Source: Cristatella mucedo (Eukaryota > Bryozoa > Phylactolaemata > Cristatellidae). From it: 64,000 nucleotides of DNA. Shown here piece after piece: positions 1 to 12,988 of this stretch. The position numbers were made by a program, and so were the translations under genes. The notes beneath the pieces are model-generated. The model was not told the origin of the DNA, did no database searches, and saw nothing but the letters and a program-made list of their open reading frames with translations. The stretch's first letter is position 1. The number at the start of each line of letters is the position of its first letter. Where the stretch lies: the NCBI GenBank assembly GCA_009760855.2, contig WPIO01000083.1, positions 1,210,001 through 1,274,000 on the forward strand, given 5' to 3'.

Positions 1-111
1 TGGCATTCGGTACCATTATCATACCGTTCGGTACCGCACGATCAATTATGAATTTGTCCACCATTATTATTCAGTGTGTCTGGTATTTATCTGTGTGTTT
101 ATTCTGAATAG

Positions 112-3100
112 TCGATGGAGACTGTTGTATCAACAAGGTGCTGTTCCTCAGCAACCGTACTTACAAGAAGGATTCAGCCGCCTTAATATCAAGTGGACCG
201 CGTGGTTGCATTCATTTCTGGAACATCTTCCAAGGTGGATCACTGTATGCAAAATTCCGAGGGGTAAGCATGAATCATGAATAAGTCCCTAGTAGATATG
301 CTGTTGTGGCTACTTATGTACAGTAGTTGGCAGGGATTCATTCTGGCTTGAGTCAAGTTAAGTATGTGCACACAATGTGAGCTAATCAATTGAAGTCAAC
401 GTTACTCATATTTCAGACCAAAGTTCAAGGCGCAATGGTCACGACCATGAAGTTAAATCAAGGCTGCACGGTGCTGTTCTCAGCTGACAGTCATGGCTTT
501 ATTTTCTGCTGGAACGTTGAAACATATGCCCTCCATGGTGCCGAGAGCTCAGCCCCAGAGTGTTAGTATTTGCCTTTGCACTTCTAGCTCAGAAATACTC
601 CTCGTGGTTTGCTCTTTGACGTGTGACAGTGCAGAACAGCAGGACGACTGAAAACTTGCGACTTTGATTTCGTTGCTCTCTTCAGGGACCGCTCTCTCTG
701 AACTCACACGGCAATCGCGAATGGTGACAGGATTTGCTGCTCTGCGCTAGCTCTTGCATGACTCATTAGATCACGGCACTTCAGTAGCTTTGATGATAGA
801 AACTTGGCTACCTATTTTTGCAGCTACGCTGCCCAGTTTTTAGCTTGTCTTTTTTGTCCAACTAATGCTGGGGTGTGCTTTTCTCTCTTTTTCTTGCACG
901 AATATACATTTTTTGCTGTTATATTCCATCGATATTCAGCATGAGGTCTTGCTACGTATTTCAAGTAAATTGTTTGCGAAAGCTTTACTTTTCTTTTAGT
1001 ACTAAATACGTGGAGGGCCCACGTGGAGAGCATCACAGCACTAGAAGTTATCGATGAAAATAAGCTAGTCATATCAGCATCTGCTGACTGCTCGGCAAGA
1101 CTCTGGACAAAGGATGGTGATTACATAGGTAACAGCTAATGCCAGGCCAGTAGCTCAACTTTATTAGACAAAGTGCACTGTTTTGAATATACATCTTTTA
1201 TTACACTTGTGTTTGTAGTCTGATCTGGTTTCTTACAGACTTCTATAGTATTATTTATCGTTATCTGCTTGTGTACAAACATGTTTCAGAGCATCACATG
1301 TAGATGTATAGCACATCACGAGACTCTATTTCCATAGGGACGTTCGGACAACCTGAATCATGGGACGTACACAATCCATCCACGTGGCAGCATCCGATGG
1401 CGCCATTTGACGTCCTTGTCGACCCTCTCAGCTTGCCATCCCATCCCGTGATCGATGGTCAAAAGGAGAACGCATATTCTATTATTCATGAGGACTCTGC
1501 AAGGAACTCGGATGATGAGGAGAAGGTTTGTCGTCACTTAAAAATCCTCTATAAAACACCTCTATGTATATCATTAAAATGGTGGTGAAATTTATATATT
1601 GGCCCCTTAGCTGTTCTACTCCTACACTTAAAGACCATTGAAGACAGTATGACATTTGCATGACAGTCACATACAGACAGACACTTGTTGCTCTTGGTGC
1701 CCTTGACTGTGAACTCACTTCCACAATTCTTAGGTAACGACATTTACTCTCTTCTGCCGACTATGACACATCCTTTCCAGTTTTCCTGGGCTGCCACTTC
1801 CATTCTACTCACTTCCTCGACTGCCCTGCTGACTCAGCTGTGCTTCTCACTTTCTTTTTTTTGCTAAGATAAAGATAAGATAAGATAAGATAAAGTCTGT
1901 TGGCTACTGTATAGTAATGATAATGATACACTTGATAACGCGCCCGCAGAGAACTCAAAAAAATACTAGCTAATTTAATAGCCCCTTTTGTATAGCGACG
2001 GAAGAGCCTTTATGGCTGTCACCACTGCTTGCAGCAGCAATAAAGGATTGCCCACTGCAGGATTCGAACCCACGACCTCGGTACCGAGGCTGAGAAAAGC
2101 AACCGCCTTACCTAGTGTGCCATCGCGGCTCACCAATCTCTTTCTAGGTGCTTTACATTTTCTGCAAAGGAAACACGATCGAGTGGTGAGTGGTATCATG
2201 CTTGATAAACAATATGAATAATATGATTAGGGGTGACATGCACAGGGTCAGCATGCAAGTGTGGTTAGTGGTAGCATGCACCAGTGTCAGCACGCATAAG
2301 CTCATGAAGGACGAATCACAGGGACCCACTAGATGCTGTCGTGAGTAGGTGCGTTTTTAATTTCTTTTTAAATGCTGTCAAGTCAGGGGATGTCGTGATG
2401 CAAGTCGGGAGTGAGTTCCAGGCTTTGGGAGCATACGAACTAAATGCACGGTCTTCAAAGGATTTGAGGTTCGAATGAGGTCTAGGTAAACAGTTAGATT
2501 CCGAAAAGCAGATAATACTTGTGAGGGAGAAGATCTGATTGGTAGGCTGGAGCCAAATACTGAAGGGACCTAAAAGTGAGCGACAAAACTCTTAAATCGA
2601 CCCATGGCTTGACTGGTAAACAGTGCAGGTCGGTGAGAAGTGGTGTGATGTGGCAACTGTGATGCTCACGACAGACAAGCCTAGCTGCAGAGTTTTGCAC
2701 CAGCTGTAATCGCCTGATTGCACATGACGGTAGACCAGCAAGCAGTGAGTTACAGATGTCAAGACGGGATGTCACAAATGCATGTACCAGCTTGGATATG
2801 GTATACCTGTCTAAACAAGCCCGAATTTAAGCAATGTTATGTAGCTGAAAGTAGGCAGACTTGATTGTGAAGCTGATGAGGTTGTCTAACAAAAGGTCAC
2901 TTTGGAACATGACACCTAGATTTCGTGCAGATTCAACAGGAGATATGCTGGAAGAGCCGATTTTGAGCATTAGCCTTTCCAATTTCTGAAGCACACTTAC
3001 TTTGCCCAAATCTAGTACGTTGGTTTTATTATCATTAATTTAAGAAAATTTGCTGCCATCCATGTGTGGATATCATCAAAACATGCAGCAAGGGAGTTGA

Positions 3101-4739
3101 GAGAATTTGGCATGCTCGAAGGCTGGAAGAAGTCAAAGCAAAGGTGCAACTGAGTGTCATCCGCATAGAAGTGAAAGCCTAGATTATGTTTGGCAATCAC
3201 ATCGGCAAGAGGGAGAGTAGAAACTGTGAAAAGAACCGGACCAAGCACGGAGCCCTGAGGTACCCCATATTTCAGAGTACCTTGGATGATCTTTGTCCAT
3301 TCACATCAATACTCTGGAGTCTCCCACTGAGATAGGACCTAAACCATTGCAATGCAGTGCCAGTGATGCCCAAACGAGATGAGAGGCACTCAACAAAGGA
3401 CTGGGTGATCGATATTATCAGGAGCTGCCGAAAGATCGAGAAAAATAAGCAGAGAAACTCTACCCATGTCTGCATTTCTAAGTGGTATATGCTTGCCGAA
3501 ACCTGCGCTCTCCTGCGTAACACCGTCTTAGTCCTTGTGGCTTTTTTTAGTTGCAGATGGAGATACTTTACATTTCATTGCAATCAGATCTCAATTAGCT
3601 ACCTAAAATAGCATGCAATTTTAAATACAGTAAACCAATGTACTTTAGGAAACTCTCCAGCATAACACCCATTTAGGCCATCTGGCTTTGTGAATTTAAT
3701 AATAAGAATAATAAAAATAATTTATGTGTATAGTACCCTCAGAGAACTTAATCAATTTCTAGGCATTTTAATACGCTGCAAAGGTAGCATAATCGAATGG
3801 TTAGTGGTAGCTGCTCAATGACAACAAGCATAACGTGGTTAGAGGTGACATGCACCCGGTCAGCATGCAAAATTATTAGTGGCAGCATGCACAGTGTCAG
3901 CATGCATAAGCATGCAAATGACGAATCACGTAGATCCACTAAATTCTGGGATAAATATATGCGTTTTAGCTTCTTGTTTAATTTCGTCAAGTCAAGGAAT
4001 GTCGTGATGCCAGTCAGAAGTGAGTTCCAGGCTTTGGGAACATAGGAACTAAAGGCGCCGTCAAAACCTTTAAGTCGATGCCCTGATTGGTGGGAAGCCA
4101 GTGCAGGTCGGTGAGAAGGGTTGTCATGTCGCAACTGTGGACGTCACGGCAGACAAGCCTGTCTGCCGAGTTCTGCACTCACTGTAAGTGCCTGATTGCA
4201 TAGGCGGTAGACCTGCAAGTAATGCGTTACAGAAGTCAAGATGGGGTGTAACAAATATGTGATCTACTTGGATGTAGTATCCCTGCATCTGCACCTCCGA
4301 ATTTTTGCAATGTACGTAGATGAAACTAGGTCGAATTTACTGTGGAGATGGTTTATTCGCCCAGTGAAAGTTTACTTTGGAACCGGACACCCGAATTTGC
4401 ATACGCTACGAGATTTGCCGGCAAAGCCAATTGGAGCATTAGGCCTTCCCGTCCCTCACTTACAGTAGATTATGTTTACCTTAACTAGTAAGTTGGTTTT
4501 ATCTTCATTCAATTCTAGAAAGTTTGCTGCCATCCAAGTGAGAATTTCAGCAATAAATGCAACAAGGGAGTTGAGAGACTTTGACGTGCTTGAAGGCTGA
4601 GAAGGATCAAAGCATAGGTACAGCTGTGTGTCAACTGCATTGAAGTGAAAGCATAGATTATGCTTGGCGATTACATTGGAAAGAGGACGAGTCTAAATTG
4701 TGAAAAGAAGTGGGCCAAGCTCAGAGCCGTGGGTGATAT

Positions 4740-4771
<32 letters not shown>

Positions 4772-7700
4772 TCGAGGTAACCCTAGATGCATAGCATCAT
4801 CCCTAGCGAGTGCCAAGAGCATCAAGGTTCGAACCTAGGAACTGACCTGGTAACCTGTATTCTCCAGGGTCTGGATTTCCCTAACGATTGCCATTCTAGA
4901 TGCAGCAGGGACTGTGTCGTTCTCAAAATTCTGTTTTAATTTGATCTTTCATGATGTAATAAGTGAAAGCAGAGCAAGTCGCAAAGGCATCGGAGTCATC
5001 TAAGTACAGAGATAGTTTCTTTTGTCAAACAAAAAGCCGTCACGTGCTGACCATCTCAAGAAGACTTCAAGGGAATTTTTAGGATTGATCACGGACATAA
5101 AGGTTAGTATTACCTAGATTACAAAAGTCTTTCCTGTTCGTGACCCTCTGATTGACCACTAACTGAGCAGGGCTGCAACGTGTTTGAGTTTTTTGACGCC
5201 CACTCAATAAAGTGTCTTAAGGTACAGTTCAGCAGAGTTTTGGTTAAAATAGATTCTTATTCCTACTTGCTGATTAAAGACGTCTGTATTAGCTTTAATA
5301 ATTAACTAATCTGTTTTGAAAATGGGATGATAAATAACTAATTTGCATTCTCAGCCACGATTGAGAGTATTAGGAGGAATGCACTTTCATATCGTTGGTT
5401 ACTTTATTGGTTATCTGTAAATGAAGGTGCAGACATTGATCAGCATCTAGTGAGGTGAGCTATTGCGGTTACAAACTGCTGCTACGTTCCATGCTTCTTA
5501 AATCTGACTGCATGTGATCATGGTACAAGCATCTGAATGGCATTTCTTGTTTAAGTAGCATCGTATGAGATGTACCGATTTTCATGCATAGGAAGCACCA
5601 GTTAAAGAGGTTGCCACTCTTCAAGCTGTGACTAGGCAGCATCTGAGCTCCATGGACGACGATGGCATTGCCAATCTGGTAAAAGAACGGGCTTATGCTA
5701 GGGGGAAAATCGGAAAACGGTAAGTCTTGTTTTGGCTTGTCTTGAGCTGGTAGTATCTTTTTTTAATTCTGATTTCACCGGCGGAATGGTAGCATATAAA
5801 TTGCCATCATTGTTCTGATTTTGCTGATCATTTTAAAGAAGCTCTGCGGCTTGAGCTTGGCTAATTAATGTATTGTCTTTCTTGGCTGCTGGAAAACAAG
5901 CTGTGAATCCGTCGATATCTTTTCACACATGGATGGCTTATTATTCATGCATCCTTTTTTTATTTGGTCATTTTTGCCTGTCTTTGATAAGTTCTCACCA
6001 ACGCTTTGATCTCTAGCAGTCATGTCCTTTGATAGGCTGCATGCACCATGCACGATTACAAAACTGTGACTTGAGATGTGGACATTTCCACTTATATCAG
6101 ACCGGACGAGCACAAAGCTTTCAGCTCGCATGGATCTGCCTGTTTGGACACTCTGCTCAGGGGCGTAACCAGCATGCCTCCTCATGCCTTCTCAGAAATC
6201 GACTCTAGCAGAGCTGATTAAAGTGTGTACATAAAACTTGCTGCCCTGTGGAAAGTAAAGAAAAATGCTCATTGCTAGCTGTTGTAACTCTGGTTAAGAT
6301 GCATTCCAAAATACCTGGCGATCCGTAGGGAAATTGGATTAGTAATGGGTGGTTGTGGCAGTAGGTCTTTGGGAGAAACCTGCCTTTTCTACAGCCTGCG
6401 GCTTTGTGTAGTTTTTCTGGCTGCCGGCTGATTTAATTACACAGGAATGGTAATAATGACCAATTACATCTCCAGCACTTCCACGGGACAGTGTGTAGGC
6501 TGCTGGAATCGAAACGCGATCCCTGTTTTCAGCCGAAACAAGCAGCAATTACTCACTTTCATTGACTGCTTGCTGAGCTCGATTGTGGTAATCGAGTAAA
6601 ATAATGTATACCTGCCAAAGTTCTTACCAAAAAAGCAACAAGTCACGTCGTTGTTTTTCAGTCAGTCTCATCGTCTATGCTGTGTATCAATTTACCATGT
6701 TTGTATGCAAGCTCCTACACGTGGCGATTTGGGAGCTTTGGGCCCTCTACCCCCCCCCCATTCCCCTGAAGCCTGCTTGGAAGGCAATATATTTTATAAT
6801 GCTCGCTCCTTTGGTACCTCGGGGCGGGGCCTCAGGGCTACCTAGCTTCAGGGCAGGAGCTTGCAGGCTAAGAGAGGATCTAAAGAGGACAGTGCCGGGT
6901 GGTGATAGCGGTTACTCGGCTGCTCGGTTACTGAGTTACACAAAGGCCGGGATTCTGTTGCCAGACCAGAAGGGAGCTACTATTTGGGGGGGGCAAACCG
7001 AGTAGCCTGCCGGCCTTTGCCTGCAAGTTTCGGTGCTCGGCTGCAGCGTCTCGAAAGGCTTGCAATAATTGCTCCAGAGCTAGCTAAAAGAGTCGTGGCC
7101 CGGTGGCTTGCCGAGCAGACTCTCAAAAGGGATACAAGGCTGACGCGTGCCAGGAGGTGTGCCTCAAGCTAGACATTGAAAAGTCGTTGTCTTTGCATGA
7201 TGGGAACTAGAAGCATTTTCCAGACTCACCGACTGAGAAATTTCCAAACGATTGGATCGGAGTTGGCCAAACTTTGGTGCAAGCGTCTTGGCGCTCCATC
7301 CTTGAGGGAGATAGTACCATTCTGCACTCGTTAGGCTATGGAACTACCAGAGTACTTTTATTTTTAAACCAGCTCAATAAATAGGCTTCAACCACGGCTA
7401 TTACGCATATCGATCTCGCCTAAAGATCGTGGTACTATGCCGTGTCGTTGCTGGTCGTCCTAGACTGGCACTGCTGTGCCACTAAATGATGAGCATTTTT
7501 CCTCTAGTGCCACGAGCCTGTAATTAAGGACTCGCAAGCCGAACTTCCCATTGACAACCAGTTGCTTTTGTAAAATAAATGTATGTGTAACACATGTATG
7601 TGTAAGAAATATATGTGTAATACTTTGAGCACTGCTCGTCAGCAAGAATTATTAGTTGCATATCTGTAGCCTGCCAAATGAGAAGGCTACTTCCTTAAGA

Positions 7701-8847
7701 CCTCTGTTATCCATCCAATTTGTTGTGTCAAGCAAATCGGATGCGTTTGCCATGAAGCATTTGTGCTCATTGGAAGTGACGTCGTGTGGCCAATTTCTGC
7801 TCACTCATAGCTGTAGTGTGACTCTGCTTATACCCCCTCCATGCTCCTGCTTAGCTCTCAGGAAAAATTCTGTCTATAGACCTGCCTTTGTGAAGAGATC
7901 TTGTGCAGCAAACTTTTGGTGCTGGTACTCCTCTGAATGCTTGGCCCTTAAACCGTCTTTTTCCCAGCCATTTGTATGCTACTGCTGGTTTGGCCCAGTG
8001 GTTGAAGTGTTCGCCCCGAGGACCCAGGTCTGGCCGACGTCGTGGGCTCGAGCTCCTTGGCATATGTGTGAAGCATCTGAATAGAGATTAAGTTCTCTTA
8101 TGGCGCTATACAAATGAATTTTATGTATATTTGTAAAGCATTAAATAACCAAGAACCGTCACCGAAACACCCTGAAGGCCATCAAGACATTGAGATAGCA
8201 AAACATACTTATAGCAAATGTAAAGCGCCTAGAGAGAGATTAAGTTCTCTGAGGGCGCTTTATCAAGTGAATTATTATTATTATTAATATTATTAACATA
8301 TGACCATTTTGTCTGTACACAGGACTGCATCAACTCGTTGAGTTTTTCAAATGGCTCTTATCATATGCTATTCTGATACGTTAACGAATGTGCAATTTCT
8401 GTCACTGAGTAGCTGTGGCTCGGCATTTTTTGAATGCTCGCTGGTTATTGTGAGAGGTGATCGCGAAATTGTGTCGATGCTTTTTTAAGGATTGGCTGTT
8501 TACAAATCAATGTTGTCATTACCATTTACATCGCAACAGTAGGCATTGCCAATAGGATGCATAATTTGTTTAACGTCTACCGTCCTAACTGCTGCTGATG
8601 AAAAATCGTCTACCCTGAAATGACACCGATAATGCATTGCATTGATAAGCTTCATCTTGCTGTACTTAGGCTTCGTCATGAAAAGTTTATGCCACCTAAA
8701 GTAGACCGAGGAGGGCCGAGCGACTACCAGCTGTTACATACATATGAGCTCGAGAGTGAGCCCCAGATTGACAGGCCTGAAATAAAAGGCTCAAATGATG
8801 ACCACTACGACTTGTATGCCACTGAGGATGGTGATCCTAAAGCATGA
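112..8847 (+). CDS. WDR49/WDR64-family WD40-repeat protein, C-terminal part (5' end outside window)
   Basis: Six coding exons are inferred: 112-263, 417-561, 1000-1128, 1338-1525, 5592-5719 and 8670-8847 (TGA at 8845-8847). All introns are GT-AG and all junction phases agree, giving about 306 residues. Exons 1-3 encode WD40 blades: ISSGPRGCIHFWNIF (exon 1), LFSADSHGFIFCWNVE (exon 2) and ISASADCSARLWTKDGDYI (exon 3). Exon 4 opens with GTFGQPESWDV, the segment that follows the last blade in the WDR49/WDR64/EFCAB8 group. The last exon encodes LRHEKFMPPKVDRGGPSDY, a C-terminal motif I associate with the same group. Family members are WD40 scaffolds, in part linked to cilia and sperm flagella; the exact orthologue cannot be set without the N-terminal half. 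Introns 4 (1526-5591) and 5 (5720-8669) are large and transposon-filled. The promoter is not in the window. Confidence 0.85.
1755..1912 (-). repeat. unclassified interspersed repeat family C, truncated copy
   Basis: Reverse-complement match to the copies at 28376-28600 and 47262-47495, sharing the CTTTCCAG, CTTCCATTCTACT, CTGACTCAGCTGTGCTTCTC and GTCTGTTGGCTAC blocks. A (GATAA)n run (about 1865-1895) sits inside it. Confidence 0.6.
1913..3500 (-). mobile_element. CR1/L2-like LINE copy, 5'-truncated and decayed, with nested SINE
   Basis: Minus-strand copy of the element seen intact at 49164-50745. Frames read SRLGITGTALQWFRSYLSGR, then GFHFYADDTQLHL, RNLGVMFQSDL and CNSLLAGLPSCAIRRLQLVQ, broken by frameshifts and stops. 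The 3' hairpin (GAGAACTC / ATCTCTTTCTAGG on the plus strand) is split by a SINE at 1958-2133. The 5' end stops near 3500, where a piece of family C follows. Confidence 0.85.
1958..2133 (-). mobile_element. tRNA-derived SINE, family A
   Basis: On the minus strand the copy starts GGTGAGCCGCGATGGCACACTAGG (here only the box-A-like TGGCACACTAGG is diagnostic), has box B GGTTCGAATCC, and ends with CGCTATACAAAAGGGGCTATT and a short A/T tail. Near-identical copies lie at 14063-14240 and 51697-51832. Confidence 0.8.
3486..3575 (-). repeat. family C repeat fragment
   Basis: Shares CTCTCCTGCGTAACACC, TTAGTCCTTGTGGCTTT and GATGGAGATAC with the other minus-oriented copies. Confidence 0.45.
3700..4735 (-). 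mobile_element. CR1/L2-like LINE copy, decayed
   Basis: Begins with the (AAT)-rich tail and 3' hairpin remnant, then the 3' UTR block with the CAGCATGC repeats and the C-terminal RT ORF end on the minus strand. Many stops and frameshifts; a deletion near 4056 removes about 250 bp relative to the copy at 59450-60190. It ends at the start of the (TAG)n run. Confidence 0.75.
4738..4771. repeat. (TAG)n microsatellite
   Basis: About 11 perfect TAG units in the fourth intron of the WD40 gene. Confidence 0.95.
5720..7980. other. intron DNA without recognised genes
   Basis: Fifth intron of the WD40 gene up to the first SINE. No frame longer than about 140 codons and none with a recognisable domain. 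A GC-richer patch at about 6730-7150 contains C- and G-runs but no coding signal I can support. Confidence 0.5.
7985..8125 (+). mobile_element. tRNA-derived SINE, family B
   Basis: Box A TGGCCCAGTGGTTGAAG, box B-like GGGCTCGAGCTCC, and a 3' end GAGATTAAGTTCTCTTATGG followed by CGCTATACAAATGAA. The 3' end resembles the LINE hairpin at 50667-50715. Confidence 0.75.
8205..8292 (+). mobile_element. LINE 3'-end fragment (hairpin plus (ATT)n)
   Basis: GCAAATGTAAAGCGCCTAG, GAGATTAAGTTCTCTGAGGG, then CGCTTTATC and (ATT)n: only the last 85 bp of the LINE. Confidence 0.85.
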
Positions 8848-9359
8848 GCTTGCAAGCACACCGTGTAGGTCAGCGTGCCATAGTGTCGAGCTGTCCAACT
8901 GCACCAAACAGAGACCAGCTTGTGTACAGTTATATGCTCATTACTTGGAGGCCGGCTTATTCGAATCCCTCTGATTCCTGCCTGTGACGTGGCATTTTGT
9001 GATCGTTCACGGTCCACGTATCTGATCAAGGATTCATAGTAAGGATTTTTCCTCGCAGCCAGGCTGCTTTGAAGGTCCTTCTCAGTTGTGGAAAATTATA
9101 TGGGCTGTTTTGCCCCAATTTCGACAGAGACAAGATACTTCGTCCCATAATGCACCCTATGTTGTGAGTGCATGCTGCAAGTTAAGTGCCAGGGTCTTTT
9201 CGATTGCTCGAGGCCTTGTTGTACACTATCGTCCTCCGTTGGTCTGTGATAGCACTGTAATCATGCGATTCCACTAGCAAGTGTCTTCTTTATGTTTTGA
9301 AGACAATTTATGCTAATGGTGGCATATTGATTTTCCGATGTCTATGCATTTCATACCAA

Positions 9360-9360
9360 A

Positions 9361-9365
<5 letters not shown>
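9360..9365 (+). terminator. candidate poly(A) signal AATAAA for the WD40 gene
   Basis: AATAAA lies about 510 bp downstream of the TGA at 8847, just before a (TA)n tract. It is the first canonical signal I noticed in this direction. An AT-rich context makes a chance match possible. Confidence 0.3.

Positions 9366-9396
<31 letters not shown>
9366..9396. repeat. (TA)n microsatellite
   Basis: Perfect TA run of about 15 units. Confidence 0.95.
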
Positions 9397-9400
<4 letters not shown>

Positions 9401-9804
9401 ATTTTTGCTGAGGTGGGTGTTGATAATTTTGTTCTGCTTCGAAAGAAGCTGTTTTGTATTGGATTTAGGTTCGCTTTCACTTTAATTACAGCACAAGATT
9501 ACCGGAGCGTACCTGTGTTATGTCATTTTGCATTGCAGTTATTGTTCAAGCAACGAGCGCCAATACTTTACTTACTTTAAGGCTGTCGATTTATCGCATC
9601 TATTCAGATACAATATGACTTTGTCCGCTTATTCTATAAGTGCGACGGAATGTAAGATTCCCCCCTGGAAGGTGGCCAAAAACTACTCCGTCAGCCAACA
9701 TATATAATTAGCAAGTCCCATCTGGTCCAACATCCAGATAAGAGAATCACTCTCTGCCTTACGGGGCACTGGCAGTGACTGCACCCAGTTACCACTCTCC
9801 TGCA

Positions 9805-10053
<249 letters not shown>

Positions 10054-10344
10054 TCTCTTGCCAAGCACTAAAGAGCTGAATGTATAATACTGCTTGAGCC
10101 AACGGGTGACTGATCGCATCAGGCTGTAACAATCAGGCGGAGTTAACATGAGATTGGTTGCAGCAGCCTATCAACGTGTGAATAAGCTGTGTGATTTCAC
10201 ACAATCAGTATATATAGTTAGAAGATTGCCAGCTCACTCGAAAATCGTACTGCTTTGTACCTTGTTACCACTCTTGTACCTGGTAATCAAAGTTCTAGTG
10301 ATCAAGCATACTAAACTGATGTTTTCTTGGCGATGTTCTGCCGC

Positions 10345-10510
10345 AGATGCATTGACCTGCTTGCATATGCCTACAAAAGGGGGGAGTCACTAGAACCTGG
10401 CCACTTTGGACCAGCCTATCACGACCCTTCAGTCATCCTACGATTGACTCCTTGGGAAAGGTCAACGCTTGGCCCTTCTGGCTTTAGTCTTCACTTCTGT
10501 CTGTTTACAG
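10345..10510 (+). other. possible orphan exon or short ORF, not recognised
   Basis: An open stretch follows a plausible acceptor (CTGCCGCAG) and reads CIDLLAYAYKRGESLEPGHF and onward to WERSTLGPSGF, ending before GGTAGGT at 10510. Its composition is protein-like, but I recognise no family and can connect it to no neighbouring exon in phase. It lies 1.5 kb past the WD40 stop. Confidence 0.2.
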
Positions 10511-10949
10511 GTAGGTATCGATTTGGTGTGAACTGCATGAGCCTACCAACGCCTCTCGTCAAAGACAGTCAATAGATCTTAAGGATTCTACTTCGCCATT
10601 TGCAATATTAAGCCGCAGATCACTGAGCGGCGGGTTCTCTAACCTCAGCCGAAAATGTAACTAAAATGAAATAAGGTTCGATTGGATAATCGAAACTAGA
10701 GGCGTGTAATTTCGGCTACTTCTTTAGCAGCAGCTAATCCAGCTGCTCTTCAATCAAGACGGCACTGTTGTCATCCAAACCATCAAAAGCATGCCTAGTA
10801 AATGCAAATAGAATGCGACTTTTGAGATACAAGATCTCAGATATTTTCAACTGAAAAACTTGGATCAAACCAATCCTCTGACTCATAACGAACCCCGAAT
10901 GCAAAACAGGTGATACGTGCATGTGTATGTACGTATATATATACATATA

Positions 10950-11042
10950 TAATTAAGTTTATAGCGCCCTATGAGAACCTAATCTCTATCCCGGCGCTCA
11001 CATGAGCAGCAGGGCTCGAGCCTACGACCCCGGTCGTCAAAG
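10950..11042 (-). mobile_element. SINE family B, truncated
   Basis: Plus strand reads TATAGCGCCCTATGAGAACC, TAATCTCTATCCCGGCGC and GGGCTCGAGCCTACGACC: the reverse complement of a family B 3' half with box B. Confidence 0.6.
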
Positions 11043-11544
11043 GTGAGTACCTAATCCGTATATGAATTTTTTTTTACTAATCAGGGCTGACTACGTTCTG
11101 CTATTAGTATTCTCCTGTAGCAAGGCTACCAGACCATGCCTTATTAGGCGTCAAACTATATAATTATGCCAATCCGATTGGAATTCAAATGCAAGAAACT
11201 TGGCCGTAATCCCAGCTTGATGGAGCCGCAGTTTCTCATAGTCGACTTAAGCGAATGAGATACAACTTGGGAATCAGTTATTTTCTTGAAGGCCCTTCAC
11301 ATCTCGACTCTTGCCGAAAGCGATGAAGGAATATCAAATTCAAAAAACATTAGGGTTCACTCAGGTTAGGACCAAAAACTCAAGCGTCGGAGGTCACTGC
11401 TTCCGCTCTCGGCACCACTGAGACGCGCTATTTCCTTTTTTTCAGCGCTACACTATCCCTTGGCTACACTATCCCTTGCTGAGTGTTGGCAGACCTGGAA
11501 TAATAGGGCTGATTTACCACTAAATTAACTGCATTTATCAATAG

Positions 11545-12320
11545 GGCAGTAAGTCAGCTGTAGCTTGTGGTTTGACATTCTCTACGCGGCAGGTACGCAA
11601 TAGCGCGCAGAACACCGAAGCGGGCCCAAAGACGTGTATTAACACGGACACCACAGCGGGCCAGAACGCCTGTGCACAGCCCGGCGTGCTCGACGTTGCT
11701 GCCGGGCCTTTGCCGCCCGATACTTGTATACCACTGCCATAAATCGCAACAGCCCATAAACTAATGACAGTCATAATCTCAAATAGCCACAGAACTTTTT
11801 TTCGCGTCAACAATCACTTCCATGGTTCTTGTTATCCGAAATATCAATTCTCCTGCCACCGTACTTGTTCCACGAGCCCTTTTCGCTCTTAACTTCTACG
11901 ACATCGGTGCTGTGGTCTGTGTTTCTCTGAGTGCATGATTCAGATCGCTGGGAACACCAGCACACTGCCTGTGCAGGCAGACCGGTAGTGCCCTAAACCG
12001 CCCCAGGGTCTAACTGCTGGTGGCTGTGGCCTAGGGACGGGCCAGTGCCCAGCTGTGGTCTGGCGGCTGTGGTTAATCCACAGGCTGGCTTTGTCCTTCC
12101 TCTAACCCACTGGGTTGAGCTGTGACTGGAAGGGAGCTGGAGAGAGGGAACGCCAACCTGAGAACCAGGGCGAGTTGTGTCTGGGGGAACGCTGCAGGCG
12201 CAAGCGAGAATATACGTTCCTGCGAACCAGCTTCGGTGTTCTGCATGCTTCCGCGTACGTACTTAGTTGGAAGAGCATTGTTTAACCTACATGTGCTTGT
12301 TTCCGCAGCTGATTTGGTAT
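11545..12320. repeat. imperfect inverted repeat pair around a GC-rich core
   Basis: The segment 11545-11690 resembles the reverse complement of 12165-12315. Both contain GCAGAACACCGAAGC, preceded by an ACGCGG/GTACGC block and a CAGCTG near the outer end. The roughly 450 bp between the arms is GC-rich from 11960. No coding region was found. It could be a decayed foldback or MITE-like element. Confidence 0.4.
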
Positions 12321-12697
12321 AGGTAGGAGTGGATGCTCACATTGTGCTTTTGTCCATCGGATACTTCGAGACCGCCAAATCGGTTATAAAGAATGGCCGA
12401 GCTGACATGCATTAAGCACTTAGGAGGCTTGCAGTTGAGCCGATGCGATATTAGTGCAGCTGCTCCCAAACAGATTCTTTACCACACTCTCGAACTGCGC
12501 CCCGCCCCGTAACTAGCTCGAACTTAACCCCGTAACAGTGCTATTAATTGCTGACGCGCGACAAATACCGGTGAAACTGTCGCCACCACGAAGCAAACGA
12601 GTAGCAGACGCTGCCTAGAGACATGCATTTATCCGACGGTAGCTGATTACGGCAGCAATAACGATCACCATACCTTAATGTACTAATTCATTTACGT

Positions 12698-12732
<35 letters not shown>

Positions 12733-12742
12733 GTTATATATA
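12698..12742. repeat. (TA)n microsatellite, interrupted
   Basis: TA run with ACG interruptions at both ends. Confidence 0.9.
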
Positions 12743-12988
12743 CGTTAGTCTATTTCATGCCATTCATAGCCACGGAGGGTCACGTGCATCCAGCAGCAGC
12801 TATGGTGTATGACTCACTTAAATCGAAGCCCAAAGCACCACAGACTATTCATATAGGTACTGAAAGTTACAATCCAGGAACCTTTAATAATCGATAGGGC
12901 TATCGTAGTCTGGCTAATATAATGTGGTAAAGAGCTAAGTGTACCGTCGTAAAGGGCTGAGTGTCATTCGCTTGGGTTCTCTCGCAAG

